From Caulobacter sp. Root1455 (lineage in GTDB: Bacteria > Pseudomonadota > Alphaproteobacteria > Caulobacterales > Caulobacteraceae): DNA of 64,000 nucleotides. Under the pieces are notes generated by a model. It was given only the letters and a program-made list of their open reading frames with translations, made no database searches and had not been told where the DNA came from. Made by a program: the position numbers and the translations under genes. The stretch covers positions 36,348-100,347 of the forward strand of contig NZ_LMFQ01000005.1 in the NCBI RefSeq assembly GCF_001426905.1. Reading direction: 5' to 3'. Shown here piece by piece: positions 62,189 through 64,000 of the stretch (position 1 is the first letter of the stretch; every line of letters starts with the position of its first letter).

Positions 62189-63175
62189 ATGCCGTCGTTG
62201 CCGTTCGCGCCCCGGCCAATGGCCGGCGAGGGTCTATCGTCGTGGGTGGCGCGTCTGGCGGCCCACAATTTCGTCACCGCGGCTGACTTCTGGTCCGGGC
62301 TGGGTTGCGACGATCCTCAAGACCTTGCGCCACCCGACGGCCTGTTCGACCAGCTGTCGGAGAGCACGCGCCTGAATGCGAACGAGCTGCGCCGTTTCTT
62401 CGCGCCGGACCCGGCGACGATCGCGGCTCCGCTCGCGCTCAGCCGGCCTGCCTTCATTCGTGGCGCGGCTTGCCCGGCCTGTTGCCGTGACGCTGCGGAC
62501 AGGGTTGGCGATCACTTCGTTTCGGCGTCGAGCGCCAGCTCGTGGCGTTTCAGTTGTCCAAAGCACCGAGTCCGCTTGGCCGGCCTCGACGGCTACGGGC
62601 TTGTCCTACAGGACGGCGCCGCGCGCTTCGTTCATGAAGGCTCGCGTACCAGCATCGGCGCAACACACTTCGCCGGCCGACCCGCTGAATTCACTCTGGC
62701 GTTCGAAGACGCCCTCATGCGAGCCCTGAGCGGGCAACCGCCTGGCCCCCAGTGGCTACCGCGCACACCCGCGACCTTCCTCGTCAGCGCGACTGCGCTG
62801 ATCGAGGTCGTACTCTGGCGTCCGGGAAGTACGACCACGTTCGCTCACCAGTTCGACGAGATCCGCAACGGCAGCGCGACGTTTTCCATCGGCGCCAGCG
62901 ACCGGCGGCACGGCACGGCGTTGCTTGCCGATCAAGGTCCGCGCGATCGCATGAATGTCTACGCCGCCGTGGCGACTTTGCTGGCCTGGCCCCAAGCACG
63001 GAGCCATCCGTTCTCAACCGTCATGCGATGGAACGACCCGCATAGCCCCGGCCCGTTTGTCTACGCCTTCGACGAATTGGACGATCGGCTGCGTGCGATC
63101 CTCACGGACCGCCTGCAGGCCTGGCCCGGCTGCATCGCGACACCGGCCCGCCGAGCGCTGCAGAGACCTCGCTGA
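62189..63175 (+). CDS. tniQ: TniQ transposition protein
   Basis: 328 aa, 2 bp after tniB. The TniQ domain starts PFAPRPMAGEGLSSWVARLA. A zinc site is visible as C95-x2-C98 (CPACC) and C123-x2-H126 (CPKH). TniQ is related to TnsD and links the target complex to TniB. The C-terminal half has no recognisable motif, as usual. Confidence 0.93.
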   Translation: MPSLPFAPRPMAGEGLSSWVARLAAHNFVTAADFWSGLGCDDPQDLAPPDGLFDQLSESTRLNANELRRFFAPDPATIAAPLALSRPAFIRGAACPACCRDAADRVGDHFVSASSASSWRFSCPKHRVRLAGLDGYGLVLQDGAARFVHEGSRTSIGATHFAGRPAEFTLAFEDALMRALSGQPPGPQWLPRTPATFLVSATALIEVVLWRPGSTTTFAHQFDEIRNGSATFSIGASDRRHGTALLADQGPRDRMNVYAAVATLLAWPQARSHPFSTVMRWNDPHSPGPFVYAFDELDDRLRAILTDRLQAWPGCIATPARRALQRPR

Positions 63176-63191
63176 GTCGTTGGAGTCTCGG

Positions 63192-63296
63192 CCCGTCCGA
63201 AATCGTTCGGTTTCGGACGGGTGGGCCCGCTATGTCCGAAAATTAGCTTGGAGCAATTCCGGACGCGCGTTATATTCCGGACATCCTTTTCGGACA
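63192..63296. promoter_or_regulatory. Resolution (res) site of the transposon
   Basis: Between tniQ and tniR are repeated TGTCCGAAA-type motifs. Subsite I is a perfect palindrome with 11-bp arms CCCGTCCGAAA (63192-63202) and TTTCGGACGGG (63211-63221). Subsite II spans about 63233-63264 (TGTCCGAAA...TTCCGGAC) and subsite III about 63275-63296 (TTCCGGACAT...TTTCGGACA). Three subsites before a serine resolvase gene is the usual res arrangement. Confidence 0.75.
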
Positions 63297-63305
63297 AAAC
63301 CGGCC

Positions 63306-63890
63306 ATGCCACGCACCTTTGCCTATGTTCGCGTCTCCACGGTCGGGCAGACAACCGAAAATCAGGTGCTGGAGATTCAGGCTGCCGGCTTCAAGGTCGA
63401 ACCGCGGCGGGTCATCTCCGAAACCATTTCCGGAAGCGTCGCCACCAGCCAGCGCAGCGGCTTCAATCGTCTCATGGACCGGCTCGAACCCGACGACGTG
63501 CTGGTTGTCACCAAGCTCGATCGGCTCGGCCGCAATTCCATGGACGTGGCCGGCACCGTGTCGAAGCTCGCCGAGATCGGCGTGCGGGTGCATTGCCTCG
63601 CGCTTGGCGGCGTTGATCTGGCCAGCTCGACGGGCAAGCTGACGATGAACGTCATCAACGCCGTTGCTGAGTTCGAGCGTGACCAGCTGATCGAGCGCAC
63701 CCAGGCCGGGCTTAGCCGCGCCAAGGCCGAAGGCAAGATCCTCGGCAGGCCGCCGAGTCTGACGCCCGATGGCCGCGCAGATATCCAGCGGCGCCTCACC
63801 AACGGCGACAGCGTTTCGGCGCTCGCGCGCGAGTACAGAACCAGTCGTCAGTCGATTTTAAGGGTCAAGGCTGCTATGGTTCCCGCATGA
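63306..63890 (+). CDS. tniR: TniR serine resolvase
   Basis: 194 aa, ATG at 63306 directly after the res site. Catalytic serine S11 in FAYVRVSTVGQTTEN. The resolvase core VVTKLDRLGRNSMDV and STGKLTMNVINAVAEFERDQ, and the C-terminal HTH (SVSALAREYRTSRQSILRVK) are intact. It resolves cointegrates at the adjacent res site. Confidence 0.96.
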   Translation: MPRTFAYVRVSTVGQTTENQVLEIQAAGFKVEPRRVISETISGSVATSQRSGFNRLMDRLEPDDVLVVTKLDRLGRNSMDVAGTVSKLAEIGVRVHCLALGGVDLASSTGKLTMNVINAVAEFERDQLIERTQAGLSRAKAEGKILGRPPSLTPDGRADIQRRLTNGDSVSALAREYRTSRQSILRVKAAMVPA

Positions 63891-63895
63891 TCCGG

Positions 63896-63995
63896 TCAGT
63901 CGCGTCTATTTCGCGCGAAATATCGAATAGTCGCGTGAATTTGGGTCGAAAATCCCAAACCACAGCGCCAGTCGCGTCTATTTCGATATGTGACA
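63896..63995. repeat. Transposon right end
   Basis: Contains CAGTCGCGTCTATTTCG twice (about 63897-63913 and 63969-63985) and CGCGAAATATCGAATAGTCG once (63913-63932). The outer copy abuts the terminal TGTCAC (read on the minus strand from 63995). These match the left-end motifs with few changes. Confidence 0.8.
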
Positions 63996-64000
63996 CGCCG

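Larger units (their letters stand above)
59365..63995. mobile_element. Tn5053/Tn402-family transposon (tniA-tniB-tniQ-res-tniR), no cargo
   Basis: Four tni genes in the canonical order. The left terminus starts TGTC...CGAAATA..CGCGACTG, and the right terminus, read inward on the other strand from 63995, starts TGTCACATATCGAAATAGAC and continues GCGACTG; 21 of the first 27 bases match. Additional CGCGACT-containing motifs lie inside each end. The right end is about 105 bp after tniR and 5 bp before the window edge, so no cargo gene fits. Neither left copy is preceded by the 5 bp that follow the right end (CGCCG), so no clean target duplication is visible. Confidence 0.85.

Noticed and set aside
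59365..63995. CRISPR-associated or Tn7-type transposon
   Set aside because: No tnsA-like nuclease or cas genes. The gene order tniA-tniB-tniQ plus res and resolvase is that of Tn5053/Tn402.

Overview
The window is high-GC alphaproteobacterial DNA, most likely Caulobacter or a close relative in Caulobacteraceae. The evidence is a PopA-type protein (two receiver domains plus a degenerate GGDEF domain with its c-di-GMP inhibitory site intact), the rlpA-tmk-holB-tatD-MBL block, an EcfG-like sigma factor, a TonB-dependent receptor of the type abundant in Caulobacter, and codon usage saturated with G/C at third positions. All names rest on reading motifs by eye; no database search was possible.

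Layout. 1-18 kb is mostly housekeeping: the 3' part of mfd, a WYL regulator divergent from a two-gene operon with an operator-like palindrome between them, a DsbA-like protein, popA, a CaiB-type CoA-transferase, a YihY membrane protein, TusA-like, RsuA-like and RsmC-like genes, tRNA-Ser(UGA), rlpA, tmk, holB, tatD, an MBL hydrolase and three very small genes. 18-34 kb is mixed: an alginate-lyase-family enzyme, a NarL/DevS-type two-component pair, an Omp85-like barrel, an EF-hand protein, a sulfatase module (sulfatase, its formylglycine-generating enzyme, a HAD hydrolase, a DUF1622 membrane protein and the 3' stump of a second HAD gene), a MarC protein, an ECF sigma factor and an alginate-export-type porin. 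34-42 kb is a minus-strand uptake and catabolism cluster: TonB receptor, MFS transporter, TetR regulator, FAD sugar-lactone-oxidase-like enzyme and PLP D-amino-acid aldolase/dehydratase-like enzyme.

42.4-58.8 kb is the most unusual part: five tightly packed plus-strand genes behind one promoter-like sequence. They encode a 116-aa beta-rich protein, a secreted protein carrying a related domain, a 1183-aa protein whose N-terminus matches the double-glycine leader consensus of peptidase-type ABC export substrates, an endonuclease/exonuclease/phosphatase-fold enzyme with all key motifs, and a 3470-aa protein with LysM-like modules and a strand-rich core. No phage tail, injection-system or transporter gene accompanies them. 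I read this as an undescribed system of giant, probably exported proteins.

59.4-64.0 kb is a Tn5053/Tn402-type transposon (tniA, tniB, tniQ, a res site and a serine resolvase) with TGTC terminal inverted repeats at both visible ends, no cargo gene, and a perfectly duplicated 95-bp left end. It sits just downstream of the giant operon, separated by about 0.4 kb of lower-GC DNA with no recognisable gene.
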